Part shown: piece after piece, positions 35,365 through 44,675 of the stretch
How positions within the stretch are numbered: the first letter of the stretch is position 1
How the letters are laid out: each line of letters starts with the position of its first letter
NCBI GenBank assembly: GCA_040772905.1
Contig: JAXGXJ010000004.1
Span: 310,001-374,000 of the forward strand
Length of the DNA: 64,000 nucleotides
DNA from: JAXGXJ01 sp040772905
GTDB lineage: Bacteria; Actinomycetota; Thermoleophilia; RBG-16-64-13
Direction: 5' to 3'
Notes under the pieces: model-generated
The model's input: the letters and a program-made list of their open reading frames with translations, nothing else
What the model was told of the DNA's origin: nothing
The model's database searches: none
Program-made: the position numbers and the translations under genes

Positions 35365-36342
35365 TCAGCCCCCCACCTGTGACATGTTCCTGCTGGTCCG
35401 ACCGGGAAGGATGTTCTTGTCGAACGTCTTGTGCTCCAGCGCGGTGCGGATGGCCTCGAGGACGCCGTCCCTGTCGCGATCGCGGATGGCAGGGCGGACG
35501 TCCACCTCGTCGCTGGAGAAGAGACAGCTCTTGAGTCGACCGTCGGCCGTCAGACGCAGCCGGTTACATTCGCCGCAGAAGTGGTCGGACATCGAACCGA
35601 TGAACCCGATGGTCCCTTCGTGGCCGGGGAAGCGATGGTACCGGGCCGGGCCCCAGCCCCCTGGTGACGGCACCGACATGAGCGGCCCCAGGTCCGACTC
35701 CAGCTTCTCCAAGGCCTCTTCCAGTTCGGCCTTTGTGAGCATCTCATGGGTGGAGCCCGGACCGCAGCCGCCCACCGGCATCCACTCGATGAAGCGGACA
35801 TGCAGAGGCCGGTCCTTGGTGAGGGCGACGAAGCGGTCGAGTTCTCCCACCAGCTCCGGCATCATGACCACGTTCAGCTTCACCGGCTGCAGGTCGTGGG
35901 CGAACGCCGCTTCGACTCCGGCCAGCGCGCTCTCAAGCCGCCCGCAGCGGGTCAGTCGGTGGTAGCGCTCAGAATCGAGGGAGTCGAGGCTGATGTTGAC
36001 CCTGTTCAGGCCCTGCGCCTTCAACTCGCGCGCGAAGCGGGGCAGGAGCACGCCGTTTGTGGTGAGCGCGATGTCGCGGATGCCGGGCAGCCTGCGGATG
36101 AGGCCCACCAGTTCGGGGATACCCCTGCGCACCAAGGGCTCTCCCCCGGTGATGCGGATCTTGGAGAAGCCCAATTCGGTAGCGGCCCGCACGAAGAACA
36201 CCATGTCTTCGTAGCCCAAGATCTCATCGTGGCTCTTGAACTGCACTCCCCCGGGGGGCATGCAGTACACACAACGGAAGTTGCAGCGATCGGTGACCGA
36301 AAGCCGCAGATAGTCGACAGTCTGTCCCGCGGGAGGATTCAC
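35365..36342 (-). CDS. moaA: GTP 3',8-cyclase MoaA
   Basis: 325 residues from GTG 36342 (GAGG nine bases upstream; an ATG at 36396 in frame overlaps the previous gene and is less likely). Radical-SAM motif CNFRCVYC; C-terminal cluster motif CGECNRLRLTADGRLKSCLF; also RITGGEPLVRRGI. It makes the first intermediate of molybdopterin synthesis from GTP with MoaC. The usual C-terminal GG tail is present as QVGG. Confidence 0.94.
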   Translation of the reverse strand: MNPPAGQTVDYLRLSVTDRCNFRCVYCMPPGGVQFKSHDEILGYEDMVFFVRAATELGFSKIRITGGEPLVRRGIPELVGLIRRLPGIRDIALTTNGVLLPRFARELKAQGLNRVNISLDSLDSERYHRLTRCGRLESALAGVEAAFAHDLQPVKLNVVMMPELVGELDRFVALTKDRPLHVRFIEWMPVGGCGPGSTHEMLTKAELEEALEKLESDLGPLMSVPSPGGWGPARYHRFPGHEGTIGFIGSMSDHFCGECNRLRLTADGRLKSCLFSSDEVDVRPAIRDRDRDGVLEAIRTALEHKTFDKNILPGRTSRNMSQVGG

Positions 36343-36374
36343 AGTCCTATGCCTCGTGGTCGTAAGACGATGCG

Positions 36375-37640
36375 TTATACTCGCGCGAGTATACACCTTT
36401 CGATGAGATCCGCGAGACCCGCGAAGTCATCGAGGGCGTACTGCGGCACGGGGTAATCGGGGAACGACTGATCGCTGGTGATACCGATGAGCTCGTCGGG
36501 GGTGCTCACCAGGGAGTCACTGCGCGCCCGGCGGGACACCTCGATCTTCGGTGCATCCTGGCGTTTGAAGCCCTCGGTTATGATCACGTCCACGGCTTCA
36601 CGGATGTGCCGGATGAGTTCACCCATAGGCCTCTCGTCATCGACCGTCACCTGCCACACATACTGGTCGGGCGACGAGATGCCCACCACCTCGGCCCCCG
36701 CCTCGCGGAAACGGTACGAGTCGGTGCCGGGGATGTCGATGTTGAATCCATGGGTGTCGTGCTTCAGCACCGCCACTCGATACCCACGTCGCCGCAATTC
36801 CCCGATGACGCCCAGCACCACCGTGGTCTTGCCCGATTTCTTCTTGCCGATGAACGACACGATGGGCAGCGGCGACGAGTCCATGAAGGCCCGGATGCGC
36901 GGCTGCAACGCCATGTGCCACTCCTCGTCACTCTCGGCCAGGCCCGCCCGCGCCGCCCGCAACTCCTCGGGAGTGTTGACGTTGAGGAACATCTTCTCCG
37001 GGTCCCCGTAACGACCGTCGTCCAGGTCGAGGAACCCCGTGTTGAAGTCGGGATAGATGTCGAAGATGCGCCGGCCGCCCGCCTGGATGAAGGCCAGATA
37101 GGCGTCGAGCGTGCGCTTGCTGTACACGGCGCAGAGAGGCTGCATATAGCCGGCGTGACGGGGCACGAACACGTCGTACCCCTCCGACCTGTCTGCCAGT
37201 TCCCACAGCAGGCGCCGGGAGACGAAGGGCATGTCGCAGGCCAGGCAGAGCACGCGCTCGGTGGGAGCCGCGAGCACCGCGGTATACAGTCCGACCGCCG
37301 AACCGGCGGCATCGATCGCATCACGCACCACCGGCAGCCCCAGAGAATGGAAGCGTGTTGCATCCTTGACCACCACGAACGTGTGCGGGAAGAGCGAAGC
37401 CGTGCGGTCGCGCATCCACTCCAGCAGCGTCCCTCCCTCGAACGCAGCAAAGGCTTTGTCTTCACCCATGCGCGTGGAGAGACCACCCGCCAGCAAGGCC
37501 AGACTCATGTCTGACCGGTAGGGCTGCCAGAAGAGGGTGCCGGACCCGGCGCTCACGGCTTCGCTCACGCTCTCGCCTGCACCCACGCCGCCGCCCATAT
37601 CGCCCGCGGTCCGCCCGCCGGTGACGTCGACGCCGGTCAT
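36375..37640 (-). CDS. mobA: MobA-MobB fusion protein
   Basis: 421 residues from ATG 37640. An Ala/Gly-rich leader of about 45 residues is followed by MobA (LALLAGGLSTRMGEDKAFA, CLACDMPFVSRRLLW, residues 47-245), which adds GMP to molybdopterin. Then MobB (FIGKKKSGKTTVVLGVIGEL, a P-loop GTPase, residues 260-420). Together they make the guanine dinucleotide form of the cofactor, which the DMSO-reductase-family enzyme at 3941-6559 needs. The leader repeats Gly/Val and could be dispensable; ATG 37508 is an alternative start. Confidence 0.92.
   Translation of the reverse strand: MTGVDVTGGRTAGDMGGGVGAGESVSEAVSAGSGTLFWQPYRSDMSLALLAGGLSTRMGEDKAFAAFEGGTLLEWMRDRTASLFPHTFVVVKDATRFHSLGLPVVRDAIDAAGSAVGLYTAVLAAPTERVLCLACDMPFVSRRLLWELADRSEGYDVFVPRHAGYMQPLCAVYSKRTLDAYLAFIQAGGRRIFDIYPDFNTGFLDLDDGRYGDPEKMFLNVNTPEELRAARAGLAESDEEWHMALQPRIRAFMDSSPLPIVSFIGKKKSGKTTVVLGVIGELRRRGYRVAVLKHDTHGFNIDIPGTDSYRFREAGAEVVGISSPDQYVWQVTVDDERPMGELIRHIREAVDVIITEGFKRQDAPKIEVSRRARSDSLVSTPDELIGITSDQSFPDYPVPQYALDDFAGLADLIERCILARV
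36376..36393. repeat. Perfect 18-bp palindrome at mobAB/moaA junction
   Basis: TATACTCGC followed by its exact reverse complement, with no loop. It covers the last codons of mobAB and sits about 35 bp before the moaA GTG. It could be a dimeric regulator site or an RNA element. Confidence 0.55.
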
Positions 37641-37653
37641 GCTCGCTGCCTCA

Positions 37654-38835
37654 TCAGGTATCCTCCAGGACTTGCAGGGCGGCGGCCTTCACACTGGCCA
37701 CCATTCGTCTACCGGGCTCAAGCGCCATCTGCTCAGCCGAGGCCCGGGTGATGAGAGAGATTACCTCACCTTCCCCGCCGAAGGCGACCTCGGCGTCCGG
37801 AGCGCAATCCAGTCGTAGGACCACCCGCACCAGCGGGCCGCTCAACGACATACCTTCGACCACCCCATACCAATGGTTGCGGATGGAGCAGCTTCCGGCC
37901 TCTCCCGAGCTCAGGTCGAGCCCGAGACCCACATCTTCGGGACGTATTGCCAGCGCCACCTCGTCGCCCACCTGCGCTGCGGCTATCACTTCCACCTCTA
38001 TGCCGGCCCGGGTACGCACGCGACATAGACCCTCCGAGCAGGCGATCACCTCACCGTGCCAGATGGTCTCCGCTCCGGTGAAATCGGCCACAAATGTGTT
38101 CTGAGGCCGAGTGAACACCTCCTGAGGAGTGCCTATTTGCACCACTCTACCGTCCTGAACGACGGCTACCCGCTGCGCCAGAGCCAAGGCCTCGTTGTGT
38201 TCATGGGTGATGATGACCACCGTGGCGGCCAGATGCTGTACCACTCGGCGCAGGTCCTCGCGGAAACGACGACGCACGTGCACATCGAGATTGCTGGTGG
38301 GCTCGTCCAAGAACAGGATCTCTGGCTCCAGCACCAGCGCCCGAGCCAGTGCCACCCGTTGCAGCTCGCCCCCGGAAAGAGTGCGCATATCGGCCTCGGC
38401 CAGGCGGGAGACCCCCATCAGGTCCAGCGTCTCCACCACCTTCCGTCTGAGCTGCTTCCGTGGCAGACGGCGGAACCTCAGGCCGAAGGCCACGTTGTCG
38501 ATGACCGACCCCTGGAACAGCAGCGGCCGCTGGAACACCGAGGCCGTGCGTCGCCGGGCGGCTAGGTCGTGGATGTCCGCCCGGGTCCCGAAGTACCTCA
38601 CCTCACCGGCGTCCGGGGCCTCCAGCAGAGCCAGCAGGCGAAACAGCGTCGTCTTGCCCGCACCGTTGGGACCCAGCACAGCCAGCACCTCACCTTCGCG
38701 CACGTCCAGTGAGGGCACATCCACCACGGTGCGGTCCCCGTACCGCTTGACCAGCCCCGTCGCGCTGATGGCCGCCCGCCTGGCGGCGGCCATCAGCCCC
38801 GGCCCCGGCGGGACGTCCACTCCTCCCCTGCTCAC
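37654..38835 (-). CDS. tupC: Tungstate/molybdate ABC transporter ATPase
   Basis: 393 residues from GTG 38835, which overlaps the permease stop (GTGA); GTG 38820 or ATG 38793 are alternatives. Walker A LGPNGAGKTTLFRLLALLE, signature LSGGELQRVALARAL, Walker B EILFLDEPTSNLD. The C-terminal third has TOBE-like, Mop-type repeats (VEVIAAAQVGDEVALAIRPE and GPLVRVVLRLDCAPDAEVAF) that sense oxyanions. It imports tungstate or molybdate with TupA and TupB. Confidence 0.9.
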   Translation of the reverse strand: MSRGGVDVPPGPGLMAAARRAAISATGLVKRYGDRTVVDVPSLDVREGEVLAVLGPNGAGKTTLFRLLALLEAPDAGEVRYFGTRADIHDLAARRRTASVFQRPLLFQGSVIDNVAFGLRFRRLPRKQLRRKVVETLDLMGVSRLAEADMRTLSGGELQRVALARALVLEPEILFLDEPTSNLDVHVRRRFREDLRRVVQHLAATVVIITHEHNEALALAQRVAVVQDGRVVQIGTPQEVFTRPQNTFVADFTGAETIWHGEVIACSEGLCRVRTRAGIEVEVIAAAQVGDEVALAIRPEDVGLGLDLSSGEAGSCSIRNHWYGVVEGMSLSGPLVRVVLRLDCAPDAEVAFGGEGEVISLITRASAEQMALEPGRRMVASVKAAALQVLEDT

Positions 38836-39554
38836 GACTGGAGCCACCGGCGCTTGATGCCCTGCTGCGACCAGGTGAGAAGAAAGGTGACGATCACCGC
38901 CACCACCAAGAGGATGATGCCGAAGGCCATGGCGGCGGCGTACTCGCCCTGACGCACCAAGGCCATGGTGGCAGTCGTCATGGTGCCGGTCTTGTTGTGG
39001 CCGTTGACCGAGAGGTTGCCACCCACCATCATGACGGCCCCCACCTCGCTGATGGCGGCGCCGAAGCCGGCCACTATGCCGGACAGCATGGTCACGCGCG
39101 CTTCTCGGATGATCAACCACACGGCCTGCCAGCGAGAGGCGCCCAGACCCATGGCCTGCAGGCGCACATCCTTGGGCACGGAGGCGACCCCACCCATGGC
39201 GATGGCGGCCACCACCGGCGCGGCGATGAAGAACTCCGCCAGGATCATGGCAGGCCGGGAGTAGAGCAGGCCCAAAGAGCCCAGCGGCCCCTGCCTCGAC
39301 AGCAGCATGAACACGAACAGTCCCACCACCACCGGAGGCAGCATAAGACCGACGTTGAGGATGGTGGCCGCGGCCCCCCAGCCCCAGAAGCGCTTCAATC
39401 CCAGATACGTGCCCAGCGGGATGCCCACGATCATGCCGAGCAAGGTAGCGATTCCTGCCACCTGCAGCGACATCCACATCGTCTCCAGGACGTAGGCGTC
39501 GCCACTGGCCAGCAGGCGGAAGGCCTCCTTGATGGCATCCCAGAAGAGACCCAC
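38832..39554 (-). CDS. tupB: Tungstate ABC transporter permease
   Basis: 240 residues from GTG 39554; the start shares one base with the tupA stop (TAGTG). Five to six membrane segments and an EAA-type loop (MGLGASRWQAVWLIIREAR). Similar to TupB permeases rather than ModB in the block FGAAISEVGAVMMVGGNLSV. Forms the channel for TupA and TupC. Confidence 0.9.
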   Translation of the reverse strand: MGLFWDAIKEAFRLLASGDAYVLETMWMSLQVAGIATLLGMIVGIPLGTYLGLKRFWGWGAAATILNVGLMLPPVVVGLFVFMLLSRQGPLGSLGLLYSRPAMILAEFFIAAPVVAAIAMGGVASVPKDVRLQAMGLGASRWQAVWLIIREARVTMLSGIVAGFGAAISEVGAVMMVGGNLSVNGHNKTGTMTTATMALVRQGEYAAAMAFGIILLVVAVIVTFLLTWSQQGIKRRWLQS

Positions 39555-40492
39555 TACTCCACCTGTCCGGCATTGGGCACGAAGAGTGACGAACCGAACA
39601 CATCCTTGCCGAACGGAGCGATGATCTCCTGCTGCACGGCATCAGAGACGATCCAGTCCATGAAGTCACGTGCGCCCTGCTGGTTGCGGCCGTTCTTCGC
39701 GATGATCACGTGATACTGATTGAACAACGCCTCATCGCCCTCCACAAGTATCTCCAGCCCCAGGGCCGTCTTCTTGGTGAGGAAGGTGGCGCGATCGCTC
39801 AAGGTATAGCCGCCCTTCTGGTCGGCGATGGTGAGTGTCTCTCCCATGCCCTGCCCAGTGCTCTGGTACCACTCCCCGGAGGGTTCGATGTCTGCAGTCT
39901 TCCAAAGGGCCTTTTCCTTGTTGTGGGTGCCCGAATCATCCGCACGTGAGAAGAACAGGCCGCCGGCGGAGGCGATGGTCGCCAGAGCCTCGGGGGCACT
40001 GGACATGTCTCTGACGCGCGCGGGGTCGTCCGCCGGCCCCACTATGACGAAATCGTTGTACATGACTGCCTTGCGTTCCATGCCGTAGCCGTTCTCCATG
40101 AAGGTCTTCTCCGAGGCGGGTGAGTGGACCAGCAGCACGTCGGCATCACCTGTCTCGCCGAGCTTCAAAGCCTCACCGCTGCCCACTGCCACCACTTTCA
40201 CCGTATAATGGGGGTAGGCCGACTCGAAGGCTGGGATGAGGGCGTCGAACAGCCCGGAGTCCTGTGTGGAGGTGGTGGACGCCAACACCAGATCGCTGCT
40301 CCCGCCCGCGGGGACCGTGCTCTCGACGGCCTCGGTCGTGGATGCGGATGCCGCTGCGGGATCCGTCGTCGTCGTGCCGGGGACATCGTCCCCACACCCG
40401 GCCATCGACAAGCCCAGCACGAGTACCGATACCAGCACCAAAGTCCGCACCCACGCACACGCCGCCCGGCAGCAAGTCTTTCTGGATGTCAT
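39554..40492 (-). CDS. tupA: Tungstate-binding lipoprotein TupA
   Basis: 312 residues from ATG 40492. Lipoprotein signal with lipobox SMAGC; a Thr/Ala/Ser-rich linker follows. LASTTSTQDSGLFDALIPAF contains the TTTS-like oxyanion-binding motif that marks TupA and separates it from ModA. Also GDADVLLVHSPASEKTFMEN. Binds tungstate with high affinity at the outer membrane face. Tungstate supply would matter if the pterin enzymes here use tungsten. Confidence 0.9.
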   Translation of the reverse strand: MTSRKTCCRAACAWVRTLVLVSVLVLGLSMAGCGDDVPGTTTTDPAAASASTTEAVESTVPAGGSSDLVLASTTSTQDSGLFDALIPAFESAYPHYTVKVVAVGSGEALKLGETGDADVLLVHSPASEKTFMENGYGMERKAVMYNDFVIVGPADDPARVRDMSSAPEALATIASAGGLFFSRADDSGTHNKEKALWKTADIEPSGEWYQSTGQGMGETLTIADQKGGYTLSDRATFLTKKTALGLEILVEGDEALFNQYHVIIAKNGRNQQGARDFMDWIVSDAVQQEIIAPFGKDVFGSSLFVPNAGQVE

Positions 40493-40614
40493 CTCCGACG
40501 TCTCCTTCATCACTGTGATGTGGAGGAAGACCACACGGCGATGGCACACGAGACCTCGTCAGCAGAAGTGGCCCTCCCATGGACCACTTGTAATGATACA
40601 CATAACACAATAGG

Positions 40615-40884
40615 TCATCGACCGCCGTCCTCCCCCGCCGCAGGCTCGGGGGAGGTGGCCGATGTCGCAGCCGGGTGAGGGTGCGTGCGATGCGAGCTGG
40701 GCGGACATACGCAGAACGGCGCCCATTGGCACAGACGTTGGCGCACCCCTACGTGGTTGGCGGCACGTGCCACCACGCTGTACTCCACCCCCAGCTTGTC
40801 CGCGAGATGCTCCGTCTCCTGGCAGCTGAGTTCGTTGTTCACAGCCGCCGCTTTCACCGCGGCTTTCACATCCTCGAAATCCAT
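40615..40884 (-). CDS. Small conserved protein at head of tup-mob-moa operon
   Basis: 89 residues from ATG 40884 (GAGGTG upstream). The first 60 residues (MDFEDVKAAVKAAAVNNELS, LADKLGVEYSVVARAANHVG) resemble small helical proteins that often sit beside molybdenum cofactor genes and that end in a Cys-containing LGCFG-like segment, here LCQWAPFCVC. The His/Pro/Ala-rich tail after residue 62 is unusual. I cannot name a function. Confidence 0.6.
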   Translation of the reverse strand: MDFEDVKAAVKAAAVNNELSCQETEHLADKLGVEYSVVARAANHVGVRQRLCQWAPFCVCPPSSHRTHPHPAATSATSPEPAAGEDGGR

Positions 40885-41022
40885 GGGCACCTCACCGACG
40901 ACAGGCCGCACGGCCGCTAAAGGTCTCAGCCCCAGTGGCCGATAGTGCGACACAGAGTGCCTGTATTCTCCATTTGCGTCAAGACAGGGCACACCGGTCG
41001 AGAGCGCTGAGAAGGGATCGCC

Positions 41023-41847
41023 ATGCCTGATTTCGACCGCATCCTCACCGCGTATGAGCATCGCCTGCGGCAGTTGGCGGACGAATTGATCGCCGACCTC
41101 GATCCTTCCCCTGAAGAACAGGTGCACATGCTCCTGGTCACCCAACTGCTGCAGTCGGTGGTACGGACCTACGAGTCGTTTCAGTTGAGTCACGGCAAAG
41201 CTCTGGAGGCCAGCACTTCGGTCATGTATGCAGCCGCCGGCCACGAGGGTCGCGGTGCGCTCAACGTGCCTCTTCGCAGCCTGGTGGACTCGGGTACGCT
41301 GACTCCCGCCCAGGCCCGCTTCCTGAACGGCAATCTGGGCATGAGGCGGACTATCCTCATCAGTGGGGGGCCGAACGTGGGCAAGTCCACCCTGCTGAAC
41401 GCCTTGATAGGACTGCTGCCCAATGATCAGCGCCTCACCTCGGTTTCCGAGGAGGGCGACGATCTGCCGGTCTTACGAGGCCGCTCGTTCTTGGTGCAGT
41501 CGACGGCGTCCGAGAACACGCGGGAACGTCAGGCGGCGTTCCAGCGGGCCGCTTCCCTGCAGACCGACTGGCTGGTGGTGGGAGAGCTCAAGCCCAGCGA
41601 CGGACCCGCCTTCGTGGAGGCCGTCAGCGGCGACATGGCCGCACTCGCCACCCTGCCCGTGGCGGACCCGGCCGCTTGTCTGGCCGAGTGGTTGGGGCTG
41701 GAGGGAGCTGCTGCCGAGCGCCTCGCCGACCTCAACCCTCTCATCGTAGAGATGGAGAGAGACAAGACCGGCCGCCCACGCATCTCCAGAGTGATCGAAC
41801 TCACCTTCAAAGATGGCTCCGTGTTGGTGATCCCTCGGCGGCAGTAG
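41023..41847 (+). CDS. VirB11/CpaF-like secretion ATPase, stand-alone
   Basis: 274 residues. Walker A ISGGPNVGKSTLLNALIGLL; later blocks TDWLVVGELKPSDGPAFVEA and DMAALATLPVADPAACLAEW align with the Walker-B-like VGEVRG and His-box region (normally SLTTIHANSP) of CpaF/VirB11 ATPases. The His box is altered to LATLPVAD. These proteins power type II/IV secretion or pilus assembly, but no pilin, platform or secretin gene lies near. Function is therefore open. Confidence 0.75.
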   Translation: MPDFDRILTAYEHRLRQLADELIADLDPSPEEQVHMLLVTQLLQSVVRTYESFQLSHGKALEASTSVMYAAAGHEGRGALNVPLRSLVDSGTLTPAQARFLNGNLGMRRTILISGGPNVGKSTLLNALIGLLPNDQRLTSVSEEGDDLPVLRGRSFLVQSTASENTRERQAAFQRAASLQTDWLVVGELKPSDGPAFVEAVSGDMAALATLPVADPAACLAEWLGLEGAAAERLADLNPLIVEMERDKTGRPRISRVIELTFKDGSVLVIPRRQ

Positions 41848-41886
41848 CGTTCGGCGGCGGCGGGCTGCGAACCAGCCCCTCGGGAT

Positions 41887-43968
41887 TCAGCCTTCCTGCC
41901 CGTCCTCCACGGACCCGCCCGACTCCAGGAGCGCGCGCAGGCCCGACTCGTCGATGGCCGCCACACCTAGGTTCTCGGCCTTGGTCAGCTTAGACCCCGG
42001 GTCGACTCCCGCCACCACGTAGTCGGTCCTGGCGCTCACCGATCCCGTCACGCGACCGCCCGCGGCCACGATGGATTCGGTCGCCTCTTGCCTGGAGAGG
42101 CCGGGCAACGTGCCCGTGAGCACGAAGGTCTTACCGGCAAGCGGCCTCGCTCCTCCGCCTGCGGCCGCGCCGGTGGGCGGAGACTCTTCGACGGTGGCCA
42201 CCGGCAGCCCGGCCTCCTCGAGCCGCGCGACCAGCTCCACGGTGCGAGGGTCGTGCAGATAGGTCCACGCACTCTGGGCGATCACCGGGCCGATGCCGGG
42301 CGTCTCGGCCATCTCATCTGCAGTGGCCTGCTGCAGCGCCTTCACCGAACCGAAGCGCCCGATGAGCAGGGCGGCGTTCTCGCTGCCCACGTGTGGGATG
42401 CCGATGGCGAACAGCAGGCGGGCGGGTGAGCGACTCTTGGAGGCTTCGATGGCGGCGACGATGTTCGCCGCGGACTTCTCGCCCAGACGCTCCAGCGCGG
42501 CCAACTGCGAAGCCTCCAATGAATAAAGGTCGGCGGGGTCGCGCACCAAGCCGAGTTCCAGCAGACGGTCGACCAACTGGTCACCCACGCCCTCGATGTC
42601 CATAGCACCCTTGCTGACGAAGTGTTTCACCGCCTCCGCCTTCTTGCCCGGACAATCAGGATTGGGGCACCTCACCGCCACTTCGCCCGGCACCCGGGCC
42701 ACGGGCGTGCCGCACGCAGGGCACTCACTCGGCATACGGAAAGGCGCCTCCTGCCCCGTGCGCCGGTCGGTGAGCGGCGCCACCACCTGGGGGATGACAT
42801 CACCGGCCCGCTGGACGATCACCAAGTCGCCCTCACGCAGATCCTTGCGCAGGATGTCTTCCTCGTTGTGCAACGTGGCCTTGCGCACCGTCACTCCGCC
42901 CACTTCCACCGGCTCCAGTTCAGCCCACGGGTTGAGCACTCCGGTGCGGCCGACGTTGATGTTGATCCGCAGCAGGCGGGTCTGCGCGGTGCTGGGAGCG
43001 AACTTGAAGGCCACCGCCCATCGCGGGTCTCGTCCTACCGAGCCCAGCGCGGCCTGCAAGAGACGGTCGTCCAGCTTCACCACCACTCCGTCGATGTCGT
43101 AGTCCAAAGTGGCGCGTCGCTCCTCCCACCAACGGAAGCCCTCCACGATCGCGGCCAGGTCCGTGACGACGCGGATGTGCGGATTGACCCGGAAGCCCGC
43201 CCTTTCCAGCCAGGCAAGCACCTCCTGCTGCCGCTCGAAGGCGATGCCCTCGGCCGCCCCCACACCATAGAACCAGGCCGACAGGGGTCGGGCGGCGGTC
43301 ACACGGGGGTCGAGTTGGCGCAACGAACCGGCTGCAGCATTGCGCGGATTGGCGAACGTGGGCTCGCCGGCAGCCACGCGCTGCTCGTTCAGTCGTTCGA
43401 ACGCCTCCAGGGGCAAGTACACCTCTCCGCGGATCTCGATGGAAGCCGGGAAGGGCACGGCGTCTTGGCGAAGGGTCAGGGGCACGGCGGGGATGGTGCG
43501 CAGGTTGAGGGTCACGTCCTCTCCCACTTCCCCGTTGCCGCGCGTGGCGCCCACCACCAGGCGGCCGTCGTCGTAGCGAAGCGACATGGCCAGTCCGTCG
43601 ATCTTGGGTTCGAGCAGGAAGCTGAGGGCGGATGGGTCGGCTCCGGCCTCTTGTGCCAACCTGACCGTGCGGGCGTGCCATGCTGCCAGCTCTTCTTCGT
43701 TCCGAGCGTTGGCCAGTGACAGCATGGGTTCGCCGTGCCGCACCTCCGTGAAGCCGGCAAGGGGTTCTCCACCCACACGCTGAGTAGGAGAATCGGGTGT
43801 CACCAGCTCGGGATGAGCCTCCTCCAGATCCTGCAGCTCGCGGTAGAGGGCGTCGTACTCGGCGTCGGAGATCTCGGGGCTGTCGAGGACGTAGTAGCGA
43901 TACTCGTGATGCCGGACGAGATTGCGCAACTCCTCGATCCGTCTCATGGTGGCCGCGTCCGCCGACAC
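41887..43968 (-). CDS. ligA: NAD-dependent DNA ligase
   Basis: 693 residues. Adenylation Lys in LEPKIDGLAMSLRY (K122); OB fold; four-Cys zinc finger (CPACGTPVARV...CPNPDC); helix-hairpin-helix repeats; C-terminal BRCT domain (GKTFVLTGTLPGLSRQEATE). Standard length. It seals nicks in replication and repair. It is the last gene of the fmdB-surE-phosphatase-ligA group and starts 11 bp after the phosphatase stop. Confidence 0.96.
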   Translation of the reverse strand: MSADAATMRRIEELRNLVRHHEYRYYVLDSPEISDAEYDALYRELQDLEEAHPELVTPDSPTQRVGGEPLAGFTEVRHGEPMLSLANARNEEELAAWHARTVRLAQEAGADPSALSFLLEPKIDGLAMSLRYDDGRLVVGATRGNGEVGEDVTLNLRTIPAVPLTLRQDAVPFPASIEIRGEVYLPLEAFERLNEQRVAAGEPTFANPRNAAAGSLRQLDPRVTAARPLSAWFYGVGAAEGIAFERQQEVLAWLERAGFRVNPHIRVVTDLAAIVEGFRWWEERRATLDYDIDGVVVKLDDRLLQAALGSVGRDPRWAVAFKFAPSTAQTRLLRININVGRTGVLNPWAELEPVEVGGVTVRKATLHNEEDILRKDLREGDLVIVQRAGDVIPQVVAPLTDRRTGQEAPFRMPSECPACGTPVARVPGEVAVRCPNPDCPGKKAEAVKHFVSKGAMDIEGVGDQLVDRLLELGLVRDPADLYSLEASQLAALERLGEKSAANIVAAIEASKSRSPARLLFAIGIPHVGSENAALLIGRFGSVKALQQATADEMAETPGIGPVIAQSAWTYLHDPRTVELVARLEEAGLPVATVEESPPTGAAAGGGARPLAGKTFVLTGTLPGLSRQEATESIVAAGGRVTGSVSARTDYVVAGVDPGSKLTKAENLGVAAIDESGLRALLESGGSVEDGQEG

Positions 43969-43979
43969 CGCTCCTCCTT

Positions 43980-44675
43980 CTAGACCCCCAGGAACTCTGC
44001 CAGTGCAGAGACAGTATGGACCACCGTGTCAGGCTTTTCAGCCGCAAGGATCTCGGCGGAGAAGACACCCCAGGTGACGCCCACCGCGTGCACCCCGGCG
44101 GCGTGCGCGGCCTGCATATCAGCGGGGGCGTCGCCCACGTAGGCGGCCTCGGCGGGCGGTACTCCCAACTGCTTCAGACACAGCAGGATGGGATCGGGGG
44201 AGGGTTTGTTCCGCGGGCTCTCGTCGGCGCAGATACTGGCGTCGAAGTAGCTCTCGATCCCACACAGATCGAAAGCCATCTGCGTGGTGTAGCGCGACTT
44301 GGAGGTCACCAACCCCAGCTTCACCTTCGCCAGCTCCAGAGAATGCAGCAGCTGCAGGATGCCATCGTAGAGCCGGAGCATACGGTCGTGCTCGCGATGG
44401 TTGAACTCGCGGTACACCGCCACCAGTTCGTCGGCGTGCTCGGGACTCAGCATGTACATCTGCTCACGCAGAGGACGGCCCACGTTGGCGATGGATTCCT
44501 CCCGGTCCATCTCCCGTCCCAAGACCTCGCGGGCGGCGTGCTGGAAGGACAGCACTATGAGCTCCACCGAGTCGACGATGGTACCGTCGAGGTCGAAGAC
44601 CACGGCACGGAAGGGCGATCGGCGCCGCGCGTCCTCGCACCCCGGGTCGGCCGGTGTCGGGCTCTCTGCGCTCAC
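43980..44675 (-). CDS. HAD-superfamily hydrolase (phosphoglycolate phosphatase/PpaX-like)
   Basis: 231 residues from ATG 44675, ATGA overlap with surE. Motif I VVFDLDGTIVDSVELIVLSF, motif II LGLVTSKSRY, motif III/IV PSPDPILLCLKQLG and YVGDAPADMQAA. The closest fit by layout is the PpaX/phosphoglycolate phosphatase group, acting on small phosphate esters, including ones released during DNA repair. Substrate not determined. Confidence 0.85.
   Translation of the reverse strand: MSAESPTPADPGCEDARRRSPFRAVVFDLDGTIVDSVELIVLSFQHAAREVLGREMDREESIANVGRPLREQMYMLSPEHADELVAVYREFNHREHDRMLRLYDGILQLLHSLELAKVKLGLVTSKSRYTTQMAFDLCGIESYFDASICADESPRNKPSPDPILLCLKQLGVPPAEAAYVGDAPADMQAAHAAGVHAVGVTWGVFSAEILAAEKPDTVVHTVSALAEFLGV

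Noticed and set aside
37654..39669. 671-residue version of the TupC ATPase
   Set aside because: Its first 280 residues are a shadow of tupB; the ATPase starts at or shortly after 38835.
40493..40614. Possible molybdate/tungstate riboswitch or regulator site before tupA
   Set aside because: AT-rich with several short inverted stretches, but I could not draw a convincing structure or a standard promoter.
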